Below, one piece after another: positions 24,140 through 31,793 of a DNA stretch of 39,571 bases. A program made the translations under genes and the position numbers. The DNA comes from an uncultured Oscillospiraceae bacterium (GTDB lineage: Bacteria > Bacillota > Clostridia > Oscillospirales > Oscillospiraceae): assembly GCA_910588105.1 (NCBI GenBank), contig CAJUQD010000023.1:1-39571 (forward strand). The letters are read 5' to 3'. A model generated the notes under the pieces. That model did no database searches and was not told the DNA's origin. It saw only the letters and a program-made list of their open reading frames with translations. Numbering within the stretch: the first letter of the stretch is position 1; each line of letters starts with the position of its first letter.

Positions 24140-25012
24140 ATGAAAAAAGTTGGCGTGATCGGCGCGGGCACCATGGGCCAGGGCATCGCCAAGGCTTTCG
24201 CCCAGAGCGGCTGGGCTGTGGCCCTGTGCGACATCAAGCAGGAGTGGGCCGACGGCGGCAAGGCCAAGATCCAGAAGGGCTATGCCAAGCTGGTGGAAAA
24301 GGGCAAGATGGATCAGGCCAAGGCCGACGGCATCTGCGCCGCCATCACCCCGGGCCTCAAGGAGGATCTGTGCGCCGACTGCGACCTGATCGTGGAGGCC
24401 GCCTTCGAGGACATGGGCGTGAAGCAGGCCACCTTCGGCGAGCTGGACAAGATCTGCAAGCCCGAGTGCATCTTCGCCTCCAACACCTCTTCCCTGTCCA
24501 TCACCGAGATCGGCAAGGGCTTGAGCCGCCCCCTCATCGGCATGCACTTCTTCAACCCCGCCGACCGCATGAAGCTCATTGAGGTCATCGCCGGGGCCAA
24601 CACCCCCGCCGACACCGTGGCCGCCATCGTGGCCATCTCCCAGGAGCTGGGCAAGACCCCCGTGCAGGTCAACGAGGCCGCCGGGTTCGTGGTCAACCGC
24701 ATCCTGATCCCCATGATTAACGAGGCCGCCTTCATCAAGATGGAGGGCGTGTCCAACATCGCCGGCATCGACGCCGCCATGAAGCTGGGCGCCAACCACC
24801 CCATGGGCCCCCTGGAGCTGGGCGACTTCATCGGCCTGGACATCTGCCTGGCCATCATGGACGTGCTGTACAACGAGACCGGCGACGGCAAGTACCGCGC
24901 CTGCCCGCTGATCCGCAAGATGGTCCGGGGCGGCAACCTGGGCGTCAAGTCCGGCAAGGGCTTCTATGTCTACAACGCCGACCGCACCAAGACCGCCGTT
25001 GACGAACTGTAA
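24140..25012 (+). CDS. hbd: 3-hydroxybutyryl-CoA dehydrogenase
   Basis: 290 aa. Reduces acetoacetyl-CoA to (S)-3-hydroxybutyryl-CoA with NAD(P)H. The N-terminal Rossmann motif is VGVIGAGTMGQGIAKAFA; catalytic residues lie in NTSSLSITEI and GMHFFNPADRMKLIEVI (the active histidine); the C-terminal helical domain begins at NEAAGFVVNRILIPMINEA and contains GPLELGDFIGLD. All positions expected of a functional enzyme are present. AAAAGGAG stands before the ATG. The preceding gap carries the short GC hairpin. Confidence 0.96.
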   Translation: MKKVGVIGAGTMGQGIAKAFAQSGWAVALCDIKQEWADGGKAKIQKGYAKLVEKGKMDQAKADGICAAITPGLKEDLCADCDLIVEAAFEDMGVKQATFGELDKICKPECIFASNTSSLSITEIGKGLSRPLIGMHFFNPADRMKLIEVIAGANTPADTVAAIVAISQELGKTPVQVNEAAGFVVNRILIPMINEAAFIKMEGVSNIAGIDAAMKLGANHPMGPLELGDFIGLDICLAIMDVLYNETGDGKYRACPLIRKMVRGGNLGVKSGKGFYVYNADRTKTAVDEL

Positions 25013-25048
25013 GCGCCGTCCGGCAAAGCTATAAGGAGGGAAAAACTC

Positions 25049-26203
25049 ATGGATTTTAAACTGTCCAAAGAACAGCTGATGCTCCAGAAGATGTACCGTG
25101 AATTCGCGGAAAACGAGGTCAAGCCCATCGCCGCCGACGTGGACGAGGAGGAGCGCTTCCCCGAGGAGACCGTGAAGAAAATGGCCAAGCTGGGTATGAT
25201 GGGCATCTATCTCCCCAAGGAGTACGGCGGGGCTGGGGCCGATTACCTCAGCTACGTCATGGCGGTGGAGGAGATGGCCAAGGTGTGCGGCACCACCAGC
25301 GTGGTGCTGTCCGCCCATACCAGCCTGTGCTGCAACCCCATCTTTGAGTACGGCACCGAGGAGCAGAAAAAGTACTACCTGCCCAAGCTGTGCTCCGGCG
25401 AGTGGATCGGGGCCTTCGGCCTCACCGAGCCGGGCGCCGGCACCGACGCCCAGGGCCAGCAGACCACCGCCGTGAAGGATGAGAACGGCAACTGGGTGCT
25501 CAACGGCTCCAAGATCTTCATCACCAACGCGGGCTACGCCAACGTGTTCATCGTCATCGCCATCACCGGCATCATCGAGAAGCGGGGCCGCAAGACCAAG
25601 GAGCTGTCCGCCTTCATCGTGGAGCGCACCGACAAGGGCTTCTCCGTGGGCAAGCACGAGAAGAAGATGGGCATCCGCGGCTCCTCCACCTGCGAGCTGG
25701 TCTTTGAGGACTGCGTGATTCCCGGCGACCGGATGCTGGGCAAGCAGGGCAAGGGCTTCAACGAGGCCATGGCCACTCTGGACGGCGGCCGTATCGGCAT
25801 CGCGGCCCAGGCCCTGGGCCTGGCCGAGGGCGCCATCGCCGAGACCATCGCCTACACCAAGGAGCGCGTGCAGTTCGGCAGGCCCATCGCCAAGCAGCAG
25901 AACACCCAGTTCCAGTTGGCCGACATGTACGCCCGCACCCAGGCCGCCCAGTACCTGGTGTACGCCGCCGCCATGAAGAAGCAGAACCACGAACCCTTCA
26001 GCGTGGACGCCGCCATGGCCAAGCTGGTGGCCGCAGAGACCGCTTCCGACGTCACGAGGCGCTGCGTGCAGCTCTTCGGCGGCTACGGCTACACCCGGGA
26101 CTACCCCGTGGAGCGCATGATGCGCGACGCCAAGATCACCGAAATCTATGAGGGCACCAGCGAAGTCCAGAGAATGGTCATCTCTGGGGCCATCTTAAAG
26201 TAA
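25049..26203 (+). CDS. bcd: Butyryl-CoA dehydrogenase
   Basis: 384 aa. FAD acyl-CoA dehydrogenase that reduces crotonyl-CoA to butyryl-CoA; with EtfAB it can couple this to ferredoxin reduction by electron bifurcation (known for clostridial Bcd-Etf). Features: AFGLTEPGAGTDAQ (flavin site), KIFITNAGYANVF, MGIRGSSTCELVFEDC, and the C-terminal YEGTSEVQRMVISG with the catalytic glutamate. AAGGAGG precedes the ATG. It is directly followed by etfB and etfA, which favours butyryl-CoA over other acyl-CoA substrates. Confidence 0.95.
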   Translation: MDFKLSKEQLMLQKMYREFAENEVKPIAADVDEEERFPEETVKKMAKLGMMGIYLPKEYGGAGADYLSYVMAVEEMAKVCGTTSVVLSAHTSLCCNPIFEYGTEEQKKYYLPKLCSGEWIGAFGLTEPGAGTDAQGQQTTAVKDENGNWVLNGSKIFITNAGYANVFIVIAITGIIEKRGRKTKELSAFIVERTDKGFSVGKHEKKMGIRGSSTCELVFEDCVIPGDRMLGKQGKGFNEAMATLDGGRIGIAAQALGLAEGAIAETIAYTKERVQFGRPIAKQQNTQFQLADMYARTQAAQYLVYAAAMKKQNHEPFSVDAAMAKLVAAETASDVTRRCVQLFGGYGYTRDYPVERMMRDAKITEIYEGTSEVQRMVISGAILK

Positions 26204-26221
26204 GCAGGGAGGTAGAACACC

Positions 26222-27028
26222 ATGAAAATCATTGTCTGTGTCAAGCAGGTGCCCGACACCTCCGGCGTGGTGGCCGTCAAGGCAGACGGCACCATGGACC
26301 GCGCGGCCATGGCCACCATTTCCAACCCCGATGATATGAACGCCCTGGAGGCCGCCCTCCAGATCAAGGAGACCAACCCCGACGTGAAGGTGTGCGTCGT
26401 GTCCATGGGCCCCCCGCCCACGGAGTCCATGCTCCGCGAGTGCCTGGCCATGGGCGCCGACGAGGCGTACCTGGTGTCTGCCCGCGAGTTTGGCGGCGCC
26501 GACACCTGGGCCACCTCCAACACACTCACCGCCGCCATTGAGAAGATCGGCGTGGACAAGGGCGACATCGTGATGTGCGGCCGCCAGGCCATCGACGGCG
26601 ACACCGCCCAGGTAGGCCCCCAGATCGCCGAGAAGCTGGGCCTGCCCCAGGTCACCTATGTCACCGCCATCGACTACAAGGACGGCGAGCTGACCGTGCG
26701 GCGCGAGCTGGAGGACGGGTACATGACCATCAAGGTCCAGACCCCCTGTGTGCTCACCTGCATCAAGGAGCTGAACACCCCCCGCTATATGAGCGTGTCC
26801 GGCATCATGGAGTGCTACGCCAAGCCCTACACCATGTGGGACTTCAACGCCCTGATCGACAGCAAGTGGATCGGCGCTGTGGAGAACGTGGGCCTGAAGG
26901 GCTCCCCCACCCAGGTGTACAAGTCCTTCTCCCCGCCGGTGAAAGGCGCGGGCACCATGCTGGAGGGGGCCGACAAGGCCACCTGTGAGCAGCTGGTATC
27001 CATTCTGGGCGAGAAGCATATCATTTAA
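26222..27028 (+). CDS. etfB: Electron transfer flavoprotein beta subunit
   Basis: 268 aa. Beta subunit of the Etf that passes electrons between NADH, ferredoxin and Bcd. N-terminal KIIVCVKQVPDTSGVV, central MGPPPTESMLRECLAMGADEAYLVSA and CGRQAIDGDTAQVGPQIAEKLGLPQVTYV, then ELEDGYMTIKVQTPCVLTCIKELNTPRYMS, all diagnostic for EtfB. The length is that of the longer, bifurcating-type EtfB; assignment to the bifurcating group is inference from context. Starts 19 nt after bcd with GGGAGG upstream. Confidence 0.95.
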   Translation: MKIIVCVKQVPDTSGVVAVKADGTMDRAAMATISNPDDMNALEAALQIKETNPDVKVCVVSMGPPPTESMLRECLAMGADEAYLVSAREFGGADTWATSNTLTAAIEKIGVDKGDIVMCGRQAIDGDTAQVGPQIAEKLGLPQVTYVTAIDYKDGELTVRRELEDGYMTIKVQTPCVLTCIKELNTPRYMSVSGIMECYAKPYTMWDFNALIDSKWIGAVENVGLKGSPTQVYKSFSPPVKGAGTMLEGADKATCEQLVSILGEKHII

Positions 27029-27046
27029 GGAAGGGAGCGCTTGAAT

Positions 27047-28153
27047 ATGGCTTATAATAGTAAAGACACCGCCGCCTTCAAGGGCGTGTGGGTATTTTGC
27101 GAGCAGCGTGACGGCGTGATCCTGGGCACCGGCTACCAGCTGCTCAGCGAGGGCCGCAAACTGGCCGATGACCTGGGCGTGGAGCTGTGCGGCGTGCTGC
27201 TGGGCAGCGGCGTGAACGAGCAGTACGCCAAGGCCCTGGGCGGCTATGGCGCGGACCGCGTGTACATCTGCGACCATCCCCTGCTGAAGGACTACACCAC
27301 CGACGCATACACCAAGGTGCTGTGCGATTTGGTGGAGGACAAGAAGCCCGAGGTGTTCCTCATCGGGGCCACCAACATCGGCCGCGACCTGGGCCCCCGG
27401 GTGGCCGCCCGGCTGCACACCGGTCTGACCGCCGACTGCACCCACCTGGACGTGGACGTGGAGAAGTACAAGGCCTTCCTCAAGACCACCTCCACCATCG
27501 ACGTGGACAACACCCCCTTTGAGGACAACAAGAACCTGAAGATGACCCGTCCGGCCTTCGGCGGCCACCTGATGGCCACCATCGTGTGCCCGGACTACCG
27601 GCCTCAGATGTCCACCGTCCGTCCCGGCGTGATGCAGACCCAGGCCTTTGACGAGGCCAAGAGTCAGCAGACCGTCCTGGAGCATGTGGACGTGAAGCTG
27701 GACGCCTCCGACATCCATGTGGATCTCGTGGAGATCAAGAAGTCCGCCAAAAAGCTGGTGGACCTGATCGGCGCGGATGTTGTTGTGGCCGTGGGCCGCG
27801 GCATCAGCTCCAACCCCACCCGGGGCATTGAGATCGCCGAGGAGCTGGCTAATGTACTGGGCGGCGTTGTGGGCGCCTCCCGCGCCGTGGTGGACGCCGG
27901 TCTCATCAGCGCGGACCACCAGGTGGGCCAGACCGGCAAGACCGTCCACCCCAAGATCTATGTGGCCCTGGGCATCTCCGGCGCCATCCAGCACCTGGCC
28001 GGTATGCAGGACTCCGAGTGCATCATCGCCGTGAACAAGAACGGCAGCGCCCCCATCTTTGACGCGGCGACCTACGGCATTACCGGCGACCTGTTCAAGG
28101 TCGGCCCCATGCTCACCGAAGCAATCAAGGCGTTCAAGGCCAGCAAGGCCTGA
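27047..28153 (+). CDS. etfA: Electron transfer flavoprotein alpha subunit
   Basis: 368 aa. Alpha subunit, FAD-binding, partner of EtfB. The C-terminal FAD domain shows VVAVGRGISSN, LGGVVGASRAVVDAGLI, HQVGQTGKTVHPKIYVALGISGAIQHLAGM and IIAVNKNGSAPIF. The N-terminal 35 residues (DTAAFKGVWVFCEQRDGVILGTGYQLL) match clostridial Bcd-partner EtfA proteins. I prefer ATG 27047 over TTG 27041 because GGGAG lies 9 nt before it. No extra N-terminal ferredoxin domain is present. The strong terminator that follows closes the cluster. Confidence 0.95.
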   Translation: MAYNSKDTAAFKGVWVFCEQRDGVILGTGYQLLSEGRKLADDLGVELCGVLLGSGVNEQYAKALGGYGADRVYICDHPLLKDYTTDAYTKVLCDLVEDKKPEVFLIGATNIGRDLGPRVAARLHTGLTADCTHLDVDVEKYKAFLKTTSTIDVDNTPFEDNKNLKMTRPAFGGHLMATIVCPDYRPQMSTVRPGVMQTQAFDEAKSQQTVLEHVDVKLDASDIHVDLVEIKKSAKKLVDLIGADVVVAVGRGISSNPTRGIEIAEELANVLGGVVGASRAVVDAGLISADHQVGQTGKTVHPKIYVALGISGAIQHLAGMQDSECIIAVNKNGSAPIFDAATYGITGDLFKVGPMLTEAIKAFKASKA

Positions 28154-28175
28154 GCGCGCCGTCCTTTACCTTTCT

Positions 28176-28215
28176 AAAGCCAAAAGCGGCCTCCCTGGGG
28201 CCGCTTTTGGCTTTT
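28176..28215 (+). terminator. Terminator of the butyrate cluster
   Basis: 16-bp perfect stem (28176-28191 and 28199-28214, AAAGCCAAAAGC outermost) around a 7-nt loop, running into TTTT. The A-rich left arm means it may also work in the reverse direction. Confidence 0.88.
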
Positions 28216-28341
28216 GTGCATTTTAACCGAAGTTTTGCTCCAAAATATGTACGCTGACCAGTGCTGGTATTCCAATATGGACCAATTTTTCCACATCTTG
28301 TATCTGTGTCGCTTTTTGTCGGATTTTGCGATTTCTTTCCC

Positions 28342-28369
28342 TTGCAATTGGGCAGGAAGTACGGATAAT
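28342..28369 (+). promoter_or_regulatory. Promoter of the DUF6514 gene
   Basis: TTGCAA (28342-28347), 16 nt, GATAAT (28364-28369), about 25 nt upstream of the GTG start. The stretch 28216-28341 before it shows no gene; it is AT-rich with no recognisable operator. Confidence 0.5.
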
Positions 28370-28400
28370 AGAAGTTGAGAAAGAGAGGTGAACCGAATAC

Positions 28401-28670
28401 GTGCGCGAATTATTCCTGCAAACCGTGGAACTGGCCGACCAGGCCGGCGCGGTCCGGCGCTTTGATTATTCCATCCTCATTGGCGAGATGGACGTGGGTC
28501 CCTTCGCCTGTGAGAGCTATGGCGTCAAGATCGCGGAACAGGGCGGCGAGCAGGCCAGCGTACCAAATGTGACATGCAGCGCCGCCCGTATTGATGAACT
28601 CAGCGGCCTGCTGGTACGTAACGGCGTTACGCCCGCCGCCCTGAATGATGTTTTGTCCGACTGGCTGTAA
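28401..28670 (+). CDS. DUF6514 family protein
   Basis: 89 aa, GTG start with GAGAGGTG upstream. A small acidic cytosolic protein found in Oscillospiraceae and relatives: N-terminal RELFLQTVELADQAG, then EMDVGPFACESYGVKI and the C-terminal RIDELSGLLVRNGVTPAALNDVLSDWL. Function unknown. A single gene with its own promoter. Its last codons and stop form the first unit of a degenerate tandem repeat running into the 3' region. A bidirectional-looking terminator lies about 100 bp downstream. Confidence 0.75.
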   Translation: MRELFLQTVELADQAGAVRRFDYSILIGEMDVGPFACESYGVKIAEQGGEQASVPNVTCSAARIDELSGLLVRNGVTPAALNDVLSDWL

Positions 28671-28758
28671 ACTGTCCCTGGCTGTACTGTCCTACCGGCT
28701 TCAAATGTCCTACGGCTGTACTGTCCTACCGGCTGTAAACTGTCCGACGGCTCTAAAT
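28655..28758 (+). repeat. Degenerate tandem repeat containing the DUF6514 stop codon
   Basis: Six units of 15-19 bp, each opening with GTCC and containing GGCT: GTCCGACTGGCTGTAAACT, GTCCCTGGCTGTACT, GTCCTACCGGCTTCAAAT, GTCCTACGGCTGTACT, GTCCTACCGGCTGTAAACT, GTCCGACGGCTCTAAAT. Units 1 and 5 are nearly identical. Unit 1 includes the codons for the last residues and the stop of the DUF6514 gene. Confidence 0.7.
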
Positions 28759-28773
28759 ATAATACCCAGCGCG

Positions 28774-28807
28774 GGGCGGGGAGAATTTTGGTTCTCCCCG
28801 CCCTTTT
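28774..28807. terminator. Convergent terminator
   Basis: 12-bp perfect stem GGGCGGGGAGAA / TTCTCCCCGCCC with a TTTTGG loop and a TTTT tail for the plus strand. The tail overlaps the stop codon of the converging truncated gene. Confidence 0.8.
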
Positions 28808-29630
28808 ACTCGTCCCTCAGCGCCAGTATCTGGTCTGCCACCTGGTCTGCCATCCGGGCTACGCCGCCGAAATCCACATAGGGGTTGTAGAGCTTTTCCA
28901 GCCGGTCATGGGCCTCCTTAGCCTGGACAAGCCCTGCCACCCCTTCGTCCAGCAGCGCCGATGCCACCCGCTTCGCAAAGCGCAGCCGGGGCCGGTTGGC
29001 GCGGTACGCCTCCGCGTCTGCCATGGCATCCAGGCGCAGCCGCCGGTATGCCCGGTGGGGCCAGGGATCCTCCTGGGTGGAGGTGACAAAAGCCAGCGAC
29101 AGCCCCGGGAAGATCAGATGCGCCAGCCGGTCAGGGGCCATGGGATCAGGACAGGCCACCGCGTTGTGCCCTGCGGCCAATGCGGCAGTGAGGATGGGGG
29201 TGAGCATGTGGTGGGCCAGTCCATAGTCCCCTGCCAGTTCATACACCCGATCTGCCTGGGCGGACACCGTGTCCCATAGGGTGAAAACCCCTTTATGGGT
29301 GACTGCGGATAAAAAACGCTGCTCCGTCCGGCCTTCTCCCTGTGCCGGCCCCTTCAGCTCCCGGCTGATAATGCCTGCCGCCCGCTTGCCCAGCCGCTTC
29401 TGGACCGGCCGGGTGTCTATCAATTCGTTCATATCCCGGCGCAGCTCCCCTGCCGCCCCCAGACAGCGATACACCCGCTTGTAGTGCCCCTGGTATTCTG
29501 CCGTTGCCGCCAGTATATCCCGCTTCAACGGCTGGAGGCCAGCGCAGTCATAGTACTGGCTCAGGTCTATGTAGCGCTCCACCACGCCGGGACATTGGGG
29601 CTCTACTATATGGGGGGGGGTGCCAAAAGG
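28806..29630 (-). pseudogene. PRK06851-like P-loop ATPase, 5'-truncated
   Basis: About 272 codons remain from GTPPHIVEPQCPGVVERYIDLSQYYD to the stop. This matches the part of PRK06851-type proteins (about 365 aa, unknown function, two P-loop-like halves) that follows the first P-loop, so roughly the first 90 residues are missing. The second P-loop region reads RVYELAGDYGLAHHMLTPI, with the G-x-x-G-K-[ST] residues lost. The open frame runs further upstream only through unrelated AT-rich sequence that holds a terminator and a tRNA-like fragment. A run of nine G at 29612-29620 lies at the break. Most likely cut by an integration or deletion event; the remnant is probably not functional. Confidence 0.65.
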
Positions 29631-29678
29631 ACACTTTTGGGGGACAAGCTGTTTAAAATGATAGGCGCAACTGCTCAT

Positions 29679-29703
29679 AAAAAAGCGGCAGGTAAACTGC
29701 CGC
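29679..29703 (-). terminator. Intrinsic terminator, minus strand
   Basis: On the minus strand GCGGCAG / CTGCCGC (7 bp, TTTAC loop) followed by TTTTTT. It lies just after the tRNA-like fragment, as would the terminator of a tRNA gene. Confidence 0.7.
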
Positions 29704-29780
29704 CGAATCACGTGCCGGACTTGAGCTGAGCCCTGGGCCTTCGCAGTGGATTTTGAGTCCGCTGCGTTTACCGATTCCAA
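29701..29780 (-). other. tRNA-Leu(CAA)-like fragment, probable integration site remnant
   Basis: Reading the minus strand from 29780: GGAATCGGTAAACGC, a leucine-tRNA D-loop, then AGCGGACTCAAAATCC, an anticodon arm with loop CTCAAAA and anticodon CAA (29755-29753). The 3' anticodon strand has one mismatch (TCCAC for TCCGC). A T-loop-like GCTCAAGTCCGGC follows but its 5' stem strand does not pair, and no acceptor 5' strand precedes it. It is not a working tRNA. The position between a truncated gene and a tyrosine integrase fits a tRNA-derived att site. Confidence 0.5.
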
Positions 29781-29876
29781 ATAAAGTAACAAACAGAACA
29801 TAGAATTTGTAAAGAAGTGTAGGCCAGAACCGCACTTCTTTTTATTATAAATACAAAATGAAAGGAATGGCTTTTT

Positions 29877-30992
29877 ATGGTTGCCGGTCACTTACAGCAG
29901 AAGAAGGGCTACTGGTACATAGTTTTGAATTTGTATAACGAGCAGGGGAAACGAAGGACGAAATGGATCGCGACTCACCTGCCTGTGCAGGGCAACAAGC
30001 ACTGCGCAGAGGAGATGCTGCTCCAAACCCGGCAGCAGTACGCTGACAGCCGGGAAAGCAGCGGGCTGCTGTTTGCCGACTATATGCTTCAATGGCTGGA
30101 GAAGATGAAGACGAAGGTATCACCCACCACCTACCATGGCTATAAGTATAATATTGAACGGGGAATCTGTCCTTACTTCCGTGAGCGGAGCATTACGCTG
30201 GCCAAGCTGCGGCCCGCTGATTTGGAGCGGTATTATACGCACCTCCAAACCCAGGGCCTTTCGGCCAATACTGTAATCCACTACCACGCCAACATCCATA
30301 AGGCACTACAGGATGCTGTGCGGCTGGATTTGGTGGATCGAAATGTCGCAGGACTCGTAGAACGGCCAACCAAGGCGGAGTATATCCCAAGTTACTATTC
30401 CACGAAAGAGGCAAACGAGCTGCTGGAAAAGCTCCACGGGCATTGGCTACGGCTGCCGGTGATGCTGTCCCTCTTTTATGGCCTGCGCCGGAGTGAGGTA
30501 CTGGGCTTGCAGTGGAAAAGCGTGGATTTCGATAACGAAACCATTTTAATTCAGCATACCCGCATTCATCAGGAGACTGATGGCAGAGAAAAGGCGGCAG
30601 GCAGGGATATCCTCAAACGGAAATCCAGCTTTCGAACACTCCCTATGACGGAGCAGATAAAAGCCGTGCTGCTGGCGGAGCAAGAGCGCCAGGGCAGCGT
30701 TAAACCACTGTTGCCGGAGGATTACGTATGTGTCAACCCGAACAACCAACCCATTTCCCCAAACTACTACAGCCAGTGCTTTAAAAAGTTTCTGCGGGAT
30801 CATGGGCTGCGGGAGGTGAGGCTGCACGATCTGCGTCATACTTGCGCCTCGTTGCTGATTCAAAATCGGACGCCGCTGATCGAGGTTCAGCAGTGGCTGG
30901 GGCACAGCGCTTTGGAGACAACAGCCAATCTGTACGCCCATCTGGAGTATGCGACGAAGCTCAACAGTGCTGAGACGCTGAAAAAAATTTAG
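29877..30992 (+). CDS. Tyrosine-type site-specific integrase
   Basis: 371 aa. Phage/ICE-type tyrosine recombinase. The N-terminal arm-binding region (about 1-50, HLQQKKGYWYIVLNLYNEQGKRR) is followed by a SAM-like core-binding domain (about 65-150) and the catalytic domain: R204 in GLRRSEVLGLQW, K249 in KRKSSFRTLPM, H317-x-x-R320 in HDLRHTCASLL, H343 in WLGHSALETT, and nucleophile Y353 in ANLYAHL. All catalytic residues are present, so it may be active. AAAGGAA precedes the ATG. The tRNA-Leu-like fragment lies 97 bp upstream, the usual place for an att site. No excisionase or other element genes are adjacent, so the element is probably decayed. Confidence 0.92.
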   Translation: MVAGHLQQKKGYWYIVLNLYNEQGKRRTKWIATHLPVQGNKHCAEEMLLQTRQQYADSRESSGLLFADYMLQWLEKMKTKVSPTTYHGYKYNIERGICPYFRERSITLAKLRPADLERYYTHLQTQGLSANTVIHYHANIHKALQDAVRLDLVDRNVAGLVERPTKAEYIPSYYSTKEANELLEKLHGHWLRLPVMLSLFYGLRRSEVLGLQWKSVDFDNETILIQHTRIHQETDGREKAAGRDILKRKSSFRTLPMTEQIKAVLLAEQERQGSVKPLLPEDYVCVNPNNQPISPNYYSQCFKKFLRDHGLREVRLHDLRHTCASLLIQNRTPLIEVQQWLGHSALETTANLYAHLEYATKLNSAETLKKI

Positions 30993-31095
30993 CCGTGCGC
31001 TATTGAAGCCATGAAGATCGGGCGGCAGGATATTTTGCTTGACTTAGTTCCTGACAACGGGTAAGATTCTCATAATGGTGGAAAGGCGGTGCGTC

Positions 31096-31791
31096 ATGCG
31101 GGCTTCTGAATTTTACAAAGCGGCAAAGGCCGCGATAGATCCCATGGTAAAGCCGCTGGGATTTCGCCGCTGCGGGCGGTTTTATTACCGGATCGTCAAC
31201 GATATAGTCCAGCAGTTTTGCCTGTTCTGGCTCCGCTTCGATTTTACTGTGCGCTTTCGCGTCACCTCCGTCTATGACAGCAGCGCCGAGCTGATCGAAG
31301 GCGACGAAATCTACCAGCTCATCAACGGCACAAACGAATGGCTGGGCCTGCGCATGGTGGAGACAACCCCTGGTGTGCTGGCCTATGAGGGGCCCTGCGC
31401 CAACCCGTTCCACATCGACCTGGGGCAGTGCGCACAAGTTTGCGCCGGGGCGGTGGGAAACTACTTGCTGCCGTTTTTCGAAGGGATGACAGACGCTCAG
31501 TCAGCTCTCCGGCTGCTGCGAGAGCGGGAGCTGGAAATTTGCCCGGTGGACTGGCCGGAGGGCGTGGACTCCATCAGAAGCCTGGGCTTTCTGCTGGGGA
31601 TGGGAGAATGGGAGCGGGCGGAAAAAACGTTAAAGGCCTTTCTGGATTGGCCCCACGCGGACGGCAGCTATTGGAATATGATGTGGAAGCTGTATGACGC
31701 GCTGGAGGCTCTGGATGTCTCCGGGGTGCTGTCGTATATGGACGAGAGGGAGGCGGCCACCTACGCCGAGCTGAAATGGAAAAGAGCGTGA
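31096..31791 (+). CDS. DUF4304-like protein
   Basis: 231 aa. The N-terminus RASEFYKAAKAAIDPMVKPLGFRRCGRFYYRIVNDIVQQFCL resembles DUF4304 proteins, which begin with a short helix, a GFxxxGxxFYR turn and a strand carrying aromatic residues. The second half (about 140-231) is helical with LRLLRERELEICPVDW and GMGEWERAEKTLKAFL, TPR-like in feel. Function unknown; no membrane segment or signal. I start at ATG 31096, after AAGGCGG; an ATG seven codons earlier has no ribosome site. Its end abuts cca. Confidence 0.6.
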   Translation: MRASEFYKAAKAAIDPMVKPLGFRRCGRFYYRIVNDIVQQFCLFWLRFDFTVRFRVTSVYDSSAELIEGDEIYQLINGTNEWLGLRMVETTPGVLAYEGPCANPFHIDLGQCAQVCAGAVGNYLLPFFEGMTDAQSALRLLRERELEICPVDWPEGVDSIRSLGFLLGMGEWERAEKTLKAFLDWPHADGSYWNMMWKLYDALEALDVSGVLSYMDEREAATYAELKWKRA

Positions 31792-31793
31792 AA

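Noticed and set aside
24110..25990. Long open frame antisense to hbd and bcd
   Set aside because: Shadow of strongly codon-biased genes, no start signal and no recognisable domain.
28655..28758. CRISPR array
   Set aside because: Units are 15-19 bp and contiguous with no spacers; it is a degenerate tandem repeat.
29701..29780. Functional tRNA-Leu gene
   Set aside because: No acceptor 5' strand, broken T-stem and a mismatch in the anticodon stem.
29640..29891. N-terminal extension of the truncated ATPase frame as a real protein
   Set aside because: The segment encodes a terminator and tRNA-like sequence on the same strand; its translation matches no ATPase N-terminus.
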